Positions 13,421 to 25,220 of a stretch of DNA of 64,000 nt are shown in pieces (the first letter of the stretch is position 1; every line of letters begins with the position of its first letter). Below the pieces are notes generated by a model that did no database searches, was not told the DNA's origin, and worked only from the letters and a program-made list of their open reading frames with translations. The stretch is from Campylorhamphus procurvoides (lineage: Eukaryota > Chordata > Aves > Passeriformes > Dendrocolaptidae), in contig WBMV01002770.1 of assembly GCA_013396655.1 (NCBI GenBank), positions 248,001 to 312,000 of the forward strand, given 5' to 3'. The translations under genes were made by a program, and so were the position numbers.

Positions 13421-15533
13421 AAGAGAAACTTTCACCTCCCTTGGTCAAAAAAAAAAGGTTGTTTTACTTTCTGATCCAGGGGAGGGTCAAATGAGGGTAT
13501 GCATGCAGTTGGGGAGGTTTAATGACTAGCAGGGTGTTTACTCTGTCTATGTGATGGTAAAGTGCTGGAGATAACAGTTTGTTTCAAGCAGACTAGCTTT
13601 GATATACAACAGCTTGAAAATTTTGGATGGAAGATAGCCTGACTAATGGTTTCAGCACAGAGAGTAGATTTGTTCTTACAAAACCTTCTTAAGTTCATGT
13701 GTTTGCCAAAAAGCAAGTCCTCAGCAAGGGACAGCAGGAGGCAGAGCTGCCCTGATGCAAAAGTGGGCTGTAGATGGAGCCAGGAATGGAATGATGATAT
13801 TCCTGGGGCACAGTGTAGGCTCATTCCAATAACTTTTAGAATTGCAACCACAACTCACATTAGCTCTGTAATTAATCATCTTACATATGTGGAAGAATGT
13901 ATGTGTGTGATTTCACAGCAAGTAAGTCTTTTCTCCTGAGTACTTGGTCTCTGGCAGTGACTCACACACTGCCATACCTAAGTTTGGTACCCCTTCTGAT
14001 GCCAGTCCTCCTGTTCATCCATCACAGCAGATTTGGAGGGCTTGTTGTGCTGTTTTATTTTGTTTGTTTTTATTTTTGTTCCCCAGAAGAACTAGTAATG
14101 CTGTAGCCTGACTTGCAACTATTGGTAGAAGAACCATGTAATGTCAAGAGCCAAGGAGAGCCAAGACCTGCAGGTGCTTAATGAGCTCTTTCATGTTTGC
14201 TTGTGTCTGTTACCAGGACAGCACAGTTCCTGTCTTTGTTCTTGTCTTGCTGCATCCTTAGGCAAAAGACTCTGATGAAGCATCAATTACCCAAACTCTT
14301 TTAAAATCCTAATGGTCTCATTGAAGAACTAGTGATGAGCTGCATAACTTTATCCCTGCTTAATGTTCATTATTGATGCCACTATAAAAGATGCTTCACA
14401 CTGAACCATATGTAGGTGGTGGAAAGGGTTTTATGTTGTGGTTAGGCAAGTGGTTATTCAAAGAGGAGAAATGCAGAGATGATGCCACATGATTTAATGA
14501 GAACACCTTTCTTTTCTGAAGGGTGGTGCTAGGGGTCTAACCCCCAGAATGCAGCATCAAATCATCTTTCGCTTTTCCAAGTCTGAAGCAAACCCTCTCC
14601 ACAGACCCTGCCAGGAATTCCTTTTCTGCCTTGTATCCTACAGAGCTATTTGTGTCCTACAGTGCAATCCACAATATTCAGTTCTGATTTCATCTACTTA
14701 CACACAACACAAGATGCCCTCCCAAGGACAGCAGGAGAGCAGGCCCCCTGCATTGAAAGGCTCTGTCCCTGCATCAGTCTGAGCATCTGATCCTAGCACC
14801 TTCTGATTCCCTCCCATTCCCTGAGTCTTGCTAGTTGCCCCAACACAATATTTTGTTGAAGTTGCTCTTTTAAATCGAAGTATTTGAGAGCTGTGCCTAC
14901 TATCCTGTCCTTTAAGAAGGAATTCTTGCAGTGGTTGGGATTGCAGTGCTATGGCTGTGGAATAATAACTCAGGAATAAAAACCTCTCATGTCCTTTGGA
15001 GTTTCCTTTATTTATTTGTTTTAGGTTGATCCCTTTTCTATCTCTGTAATTTTGCTGGGTTAGCCAAAAGCTTTCCCCTGGCAAAGCTGCACTCTGCTGA
15101 TTTCACACTGATTTGGGCAGGGGAGTGTGGATGGGGTGTTAAACAGCTCCAGTTTTTAAATATTTTGAAAAAAATAACTTCATTAGCTTGATGTAATTTA
15201 CAAAATTGAGATTTTACTTATAGTAGTTGCTGGTCAGGGTAGAGTTTTCCACGAAGAGTCCAGAAACTTCAAATTTATGCATCTCCATCTATTAATGAAT
15301 AAAAAATGTGCCAGGCTTTTATTTGTATGATAATATCGTTTGATGCAGAAGGAGCAATAATTCACTGCCGCATTTTTAGACACTCATTGAAAGCAAAACA
15401 AGCAATATTTGGTAGCCTGCAGAATTCCAGGCAATGCTGATCTTCAGTTCTAAGTACAAAGACAAGTATTTAATGCTGCTATTGAAAGTGGCATTTTATA
15501 CCTGCGCTTTTCTTCCTACTTGCTGTTTCACAG
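13421..15533. other. Non-coding stretch, no recognised gene
   Basis: No domain-bearing frame. A 128-codon minus-strand frame (14698-15084) has no recognisable motif and terminates at a taa that overlaps a gtaagt, so it is left uncalled. There are no repeats of note. Confidence 0.55.
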
Positions 15534-15671
15534 CCCAGATTGGGCTTAACCAACAGAGAGGTCATTATGGGAGGGCTGGTGATGCCATCAGTATATCCAT
15601 CCATGGCTGGCCAGTGCAGGACCAGGAGCTGCTCTTTGATGGACCCTCCAACTCAGGAGTTTCTGTGTTCT
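15534..15671 (+). other. Exon-like segment with splice signals
   Basis: A 138-bp segment is preceded by a long pyrimidine tract and cacag (acceptor at 15531-15533) and followed by gtgagt (donor from 15672). It is open in one frame in phase 1 to phase 1, giving 46 codons, and is more GC-rich than its flanks. I do not recognise the 46-residue peptide. A chance pair of splice-like signals around an open stretch of this size is quite possible in 64 kb, so this is a candidate only. It could equally be a long non-coding RNA exon or a cryptic exon. Confidence 0.22.
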
Positions 15672-18600
15672 GTGAGTCACCAAATACCAAAATTCCTTCA
15701 CTCATAAAACTATTGATAATAAGGCATGACTAACTTCACCTGAAAACTTGTAGGTTTGACCTGAAAAATTAAACTGCACAGGAACAGTGTGTGGTAAGAA
15801 TACTAGAAATTTCTATTTTCCATTCAAGTATCCATCAAAAATACTAATAATAAAAGAATAAAAAGTGGAAAACACCCCCTAGTTAAAGGAAACGAGTTTC
15901 CCACCAAGCCAAGGTGCCATATGAGTGACTGGCTGTACACTTGACAAGAGAGTTAAGAACAGAATAACGCTCCATTTCAACAACTTGTGAGGCAAAGTGA
16001 ACCATTCCAGTTTCAGGTACATGTGGGAGAAAATGAAATGAATAATGAATAATATACTTCATATAATATACTTCCCATGCATTATTGAAAATATTAGTGC
16101 TGACTACAAATCTTCACATGCTTTCTCCATTCCAGCACTGCAATGCACTTAACATGTCCTGTTGATCCCATTAGAGTACAGAAATCACCCTGCATGTGTT
16201 TTACAGCTTACAATTATTATTTTCGAAACTTGAGATGCCACACAAATATTTTAGGAGATGATTCACTGCAATAAAGATTCTTTATATCAACATTGCAGTG
16301 TTGGAGGGGGAGGTTGTTTTTGCAAAGGAATGAAGTAAAAGTAAAGAGCATTTGCTAAGTCATGTTTCCAAACATGCCTAGAATTGATAGCCCAGCTCAT
16401 TAGTTTTGTGACTCACCTTTTATGTGTTCTTGAAAGCTCTCTTGGCTCTTCAGTAATGTATATTATCATGGTAAGAGTCCTCCTCGCTCCACAGCTACAC
16501 CAAGAAGGTTTCACAAATAAGACATGGGGAACAGTAGTTAAATCAACCTACTGCTTCACTTGAGAGCAAAATCCCAGTGATGGTGGCACCACTGACAGAA
16601 CCAATGCCAGTGACAACAGAAATTTTGCTGTGTGCTTGAGCAGGTTTGGCATTTTGTCTTGTTAATTAAAAAAACCCCACCTGCCAAAAGAGTATTCTGC
16701 AGTGTAAATATCAAGCTGACTTTTTCTTCATTTACAAGTGAAATTGTATCAAACATGAATCAGTGTATCAGATATTGGATTAGTGCCTGATACAGGGTTT
16801 CTAGAATCAGGCAATCTATAGGTATGGGAATTGAGCAGCTACTTGCAGAGGAGGTAAGCAGTGCACTAGAATTGTGAGGGGTTTGGATACAGACACCAGC
16901 CCCAGAACTCCTAAAAATGCAGTGATAAATTCCTCACTGTAGAGCTTTTAAGTGATGAGAAGCATATTCATTCCATTATTGCCTTTATGTTATAAGAAGA
17001 CATTTGATAATCAATTTGAACCTACTGTTGGAAAATAAATGGGGATGTTGCACCAATGAAGTCTCAGGCTCCAGGATCCCCTTGATCTTGGTTTATTGAG
17101 GCACTTGGTCATTTCTGTTGAACCAGTAGGTTTGTAAGGTGCAGTTTGTGCTGAACAATGAACAAGGAAAGTTGTATTTTAACTGTAACTGAAATTCATT
17201 ATTGGACCACTTGAGATACAACACTTTAATTAGCAGTATTTTCTGTCACAAGGCCTATTGCTTAAGAAGACCTTCTTTTATGAAAACAATCATTCTTGCC
17301 TTTGGTATGTCTAAAAATTCTTTTGACCTTGTACTTTAGCGACCTCCTTTTACAATTTTATTGAAAATTGAAACCCACCATGATGCATCAGTTACTCAGT
17401 CTTGATTCTGTACACCTGGAGGTCAGTGGTAGAACACCCATACAAAATTAAGAATTAGGTTCATATGTTTCTTTTCCACTCAGATAAGTATTTCAAAATT
17501 AAATAAATTTACCACTGTAAGCAGTATGGAAAATGAAATTTGAGTTTGTTGGAAAGAACTGAGAACTTTTTGAACTTGGTTATTACCACTAATATTTACC
17601 TTCTTAAACAAGGAATGGCAGGTATTACTCCTTTCACTATGTTTGCTGCATTCAGCCTGCATTGTTTCCCTTGTTTCATTTTGAAATGGACCACAAAAAT
17701 AACTCAAATCCAGGAACTCCTGAAATCAGAGAAGCAACTATTGTAAGTCAGACCCCTTGGGCTGAGCATCAGTAAAAGTTTTGATTTATAACCTAAAACA
17801 GGAGAGTTAATAATTTTTTGGTTCTTAACAAACAATAACACTTTTCCTTTACTAGCAAAATGATTCTGGTGCTCTTTCTGTAATGAGAAGTATAATATAG
17901 ATATCTGTTATTATCAGGCTCCAGCTATTCAGGTAAGTTTTTATTCAAATCAATTGCAATTTCATCATCTCCAATCCTACCCTCTTAATAAACCCAAGCA
18001 AACAATCCAAAACACCTCACAGTTGTAGTCTGTAAAACATATGTGGACAAAAGAAATTGAATGCATCTTGTGTTCTTAATTTTTTTCTGTCAGTGTTAAT
18101 TCATCTGTTTCCTTCCTCCTTACAGTCCAATTCTTTATTGTTCCTGGAGTCCTTGCTAAGAATCCAAGTGAGCATCCTTGCAGGAAATGTTCCAAGGGGA
18201 GTCAGATTATTGATTCCAGTTGAAGCAAAGTGAACCACTGCTAATTTCCATTTATGCACAGACTCCACCTTTCCTTCCCTTTGGCCTCTGAAGTCTTGCT
18301 TTTTCAGACTCCCTGGTAAACTGAGTTTGAAGGAAGGAGTTCATTCCTTTGAACTCACAAGGAATGTGAGTTTCCTGAAGCTCTGAGGGGACTGTGGGAC
18401 TCTCACCATGAGCTGCCCCCCGCAAAACAAAGCAGGAAAATTTATATTTTGGTGCCATCATCCCATTGAAAAGGGTTTGTATGTTGAAGATGAGGAGAAG
18501 CTGAAGTTTGAAGTGACTCTGGAGTACTAAACAGCTGCAAAGAACAGCAATTGTTGTTATATCAGCTTGACAAGAGGGTAAAAAGATTTCAAGTAAGATT

Positions 18601-18824
18601 TTGCACCTTATTCTTCCTATTAAAGGCAATCAAGAGTCAAGGTGGTAAAAAATGCAGGACTAGCCTTTGGGAAATGTTGCCACTTTCTCTGCTGGACATT
18701 ATAAAATGCCCTTTACTGGCCACAATCATCTTCCTGTTCTTGAAACCTTTGAGTCAAAACTGTTCATTTTGGTCATCTGTATGTATTGGATGGCAATTGA
18801 TTCTGCTCCAAGCAGGATACAGTA

Positions 18825-18864
18825 GATTATTTAGGGCTCAACCAGATCATTTGGGGCTCAGCTG
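18825..18864. repeat. Two-copy 20-bp tandem repeat
   Basis: 18825-18844 and 18845-18864 are adjacent 20-mers that match at most positions (gattatttagggctcaacca and gatcatttggggctcagctg). It is a small, already diverged tandem duplication. Confidence 0.7.
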
Positions 18865-20505
18865 TGCAGTGCCAGAATCAGCACCGTGCAGGTATAGGGA
18901 AGGACTGCAGCTCTGCAATATCTGCAGTTCCAGTGCTAGTCCTCTCCCTGTCAGGCTGCTTTATTGTCAGTCTTACAGTGAAAAATGGATGTCCCCTTCA
19001 ATAGTTTTTTACTAATTGTAGGAATGTTTTCCTCACTTGTGGGGAAAGACCATCAGCTGCCTCCTGGACTGCTCCAAGTAACTATTTCAGGAGCATTTTC
19101 ACCACAGTTCTCGCTGAGCGACAAGATCACTTCATGTAGTGAAAAAAAAAATTGCTGTTGTTACCAGGCTGATTTAGTCACGGGAAATTTCTCTGGGAAT
19201 ATTTTTTTCTCATTACTGTACACACAATTGGCAAAGTCTGCCTGTGCAAGACTTCCAGCTCGATTTTGAAAACCCAAGAGGCTTGAATAATTCAGATAAT
19301 CTGCGGATAAACATGCTGGCTTTGTGGCACTTGTCTGAGTTGCCAAGCCTTTTGAGGCTCCGTCATCAAATTCTCATTTACCAAGGAGTCATAAGATTTG
19401 TTAATGTTTTATAATTCATCACTCCACCGTGCTGGATGGTGCTCTAAGTGCTCAGCTCTCTTTTCACAAACTTGCGCTGATTTCCAGCCGCAGCAATTTC
19501 TAACCCCAATGGCTCTGAGTGAAGAATCAGGCCCTTAATGTTCCCTGTGAATAAGAGATCAGTTCTGGGAGTCACAGCAGCAAACTGCTAAGCATAGCAG
19601 GTCAGATACAAACCTGCAGCTCTGTGTTGCTCTTGTCATAGGAGAACTGGCAGCTAATCTTAGTTCTAAGCCCTCTTTCCAGTGCTGGAACTCAGCTCAG
19701 TGATCAAAGCCTACCTGCAAGTTCAAGTGAAGATTGTCATTGCTTTTGTTCAATTGAAAATAAGGTACAAGACTGACACTATTGGGTTTTTTTTTCAGTC
19801 ACACTTGCACTGTCAGAATCAGATTTTAGAACTCTTTGGGCCCGTGATTGTGAGACTAATTTATTGCTAAATTGTTTTCCCTATACATGCCAGCTAGTAA
19901 GTAAACATTGAAATGCCAGTGTATGATAGCTTGCCACAGAACTAGTTATATAATAAAAGTGTCTGCACTTCTAGAGTATCTGAAAGTCTCTCCAACAAGA
20001 GGAAGAAGGACTGAATGCATTTAAAACTACTTTACATTGAATTACTAGAAAATATTGAAGTTTACTATATGTCACAATATCTATTTGAACAAATGCTCGC
20101 TTTCTTACATCCCTAAAATTCTGAAGGCTGGTGGTTTGATTAGTTTAACATAAAACTTCTGACAGAGCCAACTGGCCAGCATAAATCCATTCCTAAATAG
20201 CTTTAGAAAGTATGTTGTTCTGTATGGCAGAATCAATCAGAGCAGAAAGATGGCATTTTTAAAAGTGCTTTAATTGTTACCCCAGGTATCTCCACCCAGA
20301 TCCACTAGTTTTGCTGAGCAGCTTCCAGTCAGTTTTAAATAATCTTGATTAAAGTCTTCCCTATCACAAAATGCCAGCCAAGGTTCTAGTGTTGTGTTTA
20401 GTGACTAAGAGGCCAGCCCTCAATTCAGAGAGAGGGGAGGGTAATGGGGAGGCTTTTGAAGACAGGAATCCTTAGGGAATTGGATACACTGGTTTTAAGA
20501 TTCTC

Positions 20506-20549
20506 GAGTATCTGAAGAATCTGAGTTTGAAGAATCTGAGTATCTGAGG
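20506..20549. repeat. Short tandem repeat, 15-17 bp unit
   Basis: Three partial units: gagtatctgaagaatct (20506), gagtttgaagaatct (20523) and gagtatctgagg (20538). The second unit lacks two bases. It looks like a small slippage-derived minisatellite. Confidence 0.8.
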
Positions 20550-23500
20550 CATTGGTTTTATTCAGTTGTGCCAGTGAAATGATCCCCTATATGCTGAGAT
20601 TTGGAGCTAGTTCTACTAAGAAATACTCAGGCTCTATTCATGGAGAGCTCTAAAAAGTTTTGGTTTTCCTGACTAAAACTTGGGTTTGCTGTTCAGTGGT
20701 ACCAATCCACTTCTCTGACCCAGATCTGTGGCCCTTCTTTAATAATGCTTTCCTTGCATGTCAAAGAGTATATCTGGATGAGGGAAGTACACTGAAGAGA
20801 AGCAGATACATGCAGATTTATACACCTGTACATGTATTTTCTGCAAGACTGAGTTTCACTTCTCGCTGCCCTCAAGTGTCTCCACATGGTGTATCGAACA
20901 ATGTGACTAATCTGCATCAGTCCACTCCTTTCCATGAAGGTTTCTTTCAGAGACACCTGGAAAGCTTTGAGTCAAGGGAAGGCAGGAGCTCTCCAGAGCC
21001 CTGGCTCTCTGGCTTTTGCAGTCACACTGCCTGACTGCTCAAGTGTTCCATTAGCTGCCTCCCCCTTCCCTCCCACACTCTGCATTCAGCCCAGGTACAT
21101 TAGGAAAGGGTCACATCTTTTTTCCTCCCCTTGGATGTGTTTAGCAGGCCTGTGCTCCATCCCTCTGTTTGGGGTTCCTTCCTTTGCTTCTACATGCTTT
21201 TGCCTCTCCTCCCAATTATTGGGAGTGAACCTCAGTGCCCTTCACACATTAGCATTTGCTATAGTGTATTAGTGACTAACTAAAGTCCTTCCTCTCCTTA
21301 ACTCGGGTTCTGTAGAGTGCAAAAGTGCAAAACTGAAGGTTATTAAGATTTAACTACTAAAATGCTATGTGGAACAGCACTTCAGCTTATGAAACCCAAA
21401 ATGCTAGTGCTAGAGTTTGTCATGTCTTGTTTCAGTCATGGTTTGTATGAGCTTCATTTACTTTCTACTCTTTAGTTGTTTCTGTGGTTGAACACATTTG
21501 GTAATATCCTCCTGAGCTATTGGTCTAAACCTCATGAACTTCCTAAACTGAAGTGTACATCTTTCCAAGGCAACTTCAGGTTCTATAGAATAATCACCTG
21601 CATCAGAAACAGTCCTTTCTAGCCACCCACTTTCTGAGGGGTTCTGCTTTAATCATACAAATGCTTCCCAATTATATCAGCATGTATTTCCTTCCCTGCA
21701 ATAGCTATAGCTGAAGGGAGCCTGAGCTGCAGGTCCTGCCCATTCTAAAATGTTAGTCCTTCTGACTTTGGAAATCTCTGATTCAAAGAGTCAGAACCTT
21801 CACAGGGATATGTTTGGGTTGCTTCCCTTCCATTAGAAATCTTGCTTCCCTGTGATTTGAAGATTAAGGACATTTGGAATTCCCTAACAAGTGTCCTTTA
21901 CTGCCAGAACCATGGCAGCAAATAAAAGCAGAGGAAGGATTTTCAAATTTGCAGTGGTTTAGATCCTTGTCTCCTTTAACAGAGTGAATGATCCCATTAC
22001 ACTGAAAAACAGGGAAAGGTTTTCCATTGTGAGATGGGACTGGCCACTTCCACACTCCAGGGCACCAATCTCTGTTACCTCAGACTTGGTTCTCTTTTGC
22101 CAGATGTGACTCAGGTTTATGATTTTCTCTGCTCCATCTATAATAAATAGTCTTTGTTCAATACTATTCATGGGCAGATTAGTGATAGCACCAGTGCTGA
22201 AATGGGGTCTGAAACAGTGCAGGGTAAGAAGGTCCTGCAGCTGGGCAGAAGCAGAACTTTGCTGTAACAGATACAGAATAGTCTTTTCTCTGACTCCTGA
22301 ACATGGACTAGGACCAATAGCTGCCTAAAACCTAACATGAGGTTGGGGTATCATCATTAAACAGAGTGTTATGGACAGAATAACAAATCCTGTCCTGAAA
22401 TTTTAACACAGATTGATGGATTTTTCTTATTTTTAATTAGCTGAATGTTATTTCTATTTCACAGGACAGGTTTAGCAGGTGTCAAAAGCTGTTCAGGAAT
22501 CCTAATGTAGTCCATGCTTTTCTTGAAGTCTCTTTTGGTCTTTTATACCCTTGAGATGTTTATTCAATACTCTCCTCTTAAACTCTTTGTCCTGCTTGAC
22601 TTGTGCCATGATTATCTTCCTGTTTCCTCCCTCCCACCACATTGTCTCTCAGTTATAAAAAAAGAGCTGTAAGTTTTAAATATCTCTGCCAATCCATCTG
22701 TATTTTGTGGTGCTGAGTTAGCTCTTTGCCACACGTGCAGTTTCCTTCTTTGACCCACAGACAACCATGAATGGAGTTTCCAGCTAAACTATGTAATTTG
22801 CTGTGTGTGGTGGATAAGTGCCATCCTTTGAGTTTTTGTAGACACCAAGCTCCTTACGGACTGGAGGAGCTGTTGATAAAACAGTGAGGTTTATGTGTGC
22901 ATTGTCTTAGTGATGCATTCCTATATTGTGCCATTTTGTAGCATTGAAGTGTATAACAACCAGCAAAAAGAAACTGAAAGATTTCAAGTAAAGATTGGAA
23001 AATCAGAAGTATTTTTTAGCATCAGATCCTTATTTATACCCCTAAGTAGAAACAGATCTTATCTGACAGCCTGCTCCATTATGGATGCAGTGCAATTGAA
23101 GACCTCCTCTTGTGGAAATCATTTGGAAAGGTGTTGATATCGTGTGTGACAAGGAGTGCCTGTGCTCCCTCTGAAGCAGCCCTTAACACAGCTCCAGAGT
23201 TCTGTTAACACTGGCAAAGAAGACACTGAAACATGGCCATTAGTTACATGCCATGGTGTCAAATAAATGATGATCCATGCATGGCCTTGTGCATCCAATG
23301 AACTTGCAAAGTAGGACACTGAAATTATAAGCACAGCTCGTGACTCGCCCATCTCTGCTGTTGCTCTGCCATCCATGACTGAAACAGATCCATGGCCATG
23401 ATGGGAAATTAATGCTGAGTGATGACAGGCAGCCTACAAATCTTTGCCTCCCTCCCCTCTCTCCACCCATGAAAAATACAACTGTGTTCCCATCATTTGA

Positions 23501-25107
23501 GCCCGTTATTCATTGACTCCTAAAGCTCTCAGTGTAATCTTCAAAAAGTTAATCTGCCAGAAGTGAGGACATGTCTCTATTTGCAGACTTCATCCTGTAA
23601 ACGTTTTGGTTTGGAAACTTCAGAGTCTATTTTTTAAACAGGAGTTTAATGTACCTGCCCAAAATCAATTCTGTCTCAGAAAAATACTCTAATTAAATTT
23701 TACGGCCATGCCTGAATTTATTGCTTTCACAGATAACATCTTTCATGCAGAGCATGTACTTAAATGGAAGAATAATGCCTCTTGAAATAATTGTTATGAT
23801 ATTTATGGTAAACTATGGCAGAACAATCTTTAACTGAAGGATATTTTTAAAGCTCCTTCTGCATCTTGACCCACCCCAGCCTTTTATGGCTGAGGTGATA
23901 ATGGCAAATATGACATAGTGATATATCAATTTACCCATCAGTCACATTGTTTTTTCTTGTACCACAGTATGTTTTCTTACAGCAATGTAGAGGAACTCCA
24001 ATGTTTTGTCAGGCTCAAGCCATAAGACTTCTTCATCATGGCCAAGTGTTAGAATAGGTATGAAGGTTATTCCAGTGGTGTTAGGGACCACCTGGGACAA
24101 TGACAAGGGCCACCTAAGCCACTTCTTCCCAGTGGAAACTCTGTGTATCTTTGGAGGCTGTTTCTGAGCTTGCAGAATAATTGCTCTACTCAGACAAGTC
24201 CATGTCCCTTCCCCAGAGCTTTTTCTCCCCCCTCCTTTGTAAAACCTTAGGTATATCCCTAAGCAGACAGTTCCTTGGAAGGCTGTCCTGCCTGCCCTCC
24301 TCTGTGAATTGCAGCTAGGAGCAGGAAATGGAAAATTGGTAAATTTTCCAGAATTGTGCTAGTCATGACAGGTATTAGTGTTGTGCAGCCTGGACAAAGA
24401 CAGGCTCTTGCAAACTGTGTAGGGAGGGCTCAAGAATTGATGACTGTGATTAGGAACATCCTTCTCTAAAGGGGAGCTTTCCTTTTCCTTCACTAGGATG
24501 TGGTAAATGGCCTTGCTGACAATTGCAGTCTCTTTCAATACAAATTAGAATATGTTAGTCTAAACTGAAAGCATGTCTTTAAGCCACTTCAACACAATCT
24601 GTAGGAATGTGCATGTCTGTGCCCTTTCTTGCTGTTCATGAAGCTTCAACTGTAAATATTACTGATACTGACACATATGTTCTGCACTCGTTTGTGGGCA
24701 TCTCCATCCCTCCTCCCCTTTTGGGTTACTGCAGTTGAATTCCTTCCATAGCTGGTCCTTGCACCTCATTTATGTGTTTAATGAGGGATATTGATTCAGA
24801 GTAATATCTCCCCTTCTTTGCATATCAGTGCAACAGAGGGAAATACCTGAATTTCCCCCCCTTGGATTCCCTCAAGGAGTAAATCCCTGTGAAAAAGGAA
24901 GGGTACTAATGTGTTAGTACTTTCATAATGCATGGGTAATGCTTTGCTAATGATCTAATAACTAGGTAAAGTAAGCCATCTTTTGGAAAACACATTTAAG
25001 AATACAGATCGGAAGTATTTTGACATCCCTGACACGGGGTTATTGAACTCCTGTCAATAGAAATACTGTCAACAGCAAAAAAGGAGGGTTGTATCTACTT
25101 CAGCATG

Positions 25108-25220
25108 GAGTCATAGAACTATTGAGCTTGGAAAAGACCCTTAAGATCATCAAGACAACTGTAGACTTCCCACTGCCACGTCCACCACTGATCCATGTCC
25201 CTGAGCACCACATCTCCAAG
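25108..25220 (-). mobile_element. CR1 LINE 3'-end fragment, minus strand
   Basis: The + strand shows the reverse complement of a CR1 3' end: gtcatagaac, then ttggaaaagacccttaagat, then the segment around ccactgatccatgtccctga and caccacatctccaagg. That order matches CR1 copies read from their 3' terminus inward. It belongs to a different, more diverged subfamily than the pieces at 44-47 kb and resembles the start of the 60.8 kb element. Only about 110 bp survives. Confidence 0.8.

Larger units (their letters stand above)
15672..25107. other. Non-coding stretch, no recognised gene
   Basis: About 9.4 kb of unique-looking sequence with two minor tandem repeats listed separately. Near 16030-16075 a short AT-rich run repeats aatatacttc twice. 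Near 19481-19540 a segment ending in agaatcaggccc resembles an ancient dispersed repeat. A good acceptor with a nearby gtgagc brackets only 42 bp at 18126-18167, too little to call. The longest frame (18551-19015, 154 codons, + strand) has no recognisable domain. Confidence 0.55.

Noticed and set aside
13288..13529. Pyrimidine tract as part of a protein-coding frame
   Set aside because: The frame is produced by CT-only codons; the tract is simple sequence.
14698..15084. 128-codon minus-strand frame ending at a gtaagt-like donor
   Set aside because: The stop codon is formed by the donor itself, but no convincing acceptor bounds the other end and the peptide is unfamiliar.
18126..18167. Micro-exon candidate between cctccttacag and gtgagc
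   Set aside because: Only 42 bp; signals of this quality are expected by chance many times in 64 kb.
18551..19015. 154-codon + strand frame
   Set aside because: No domain, no start context, no similarity I recognise.
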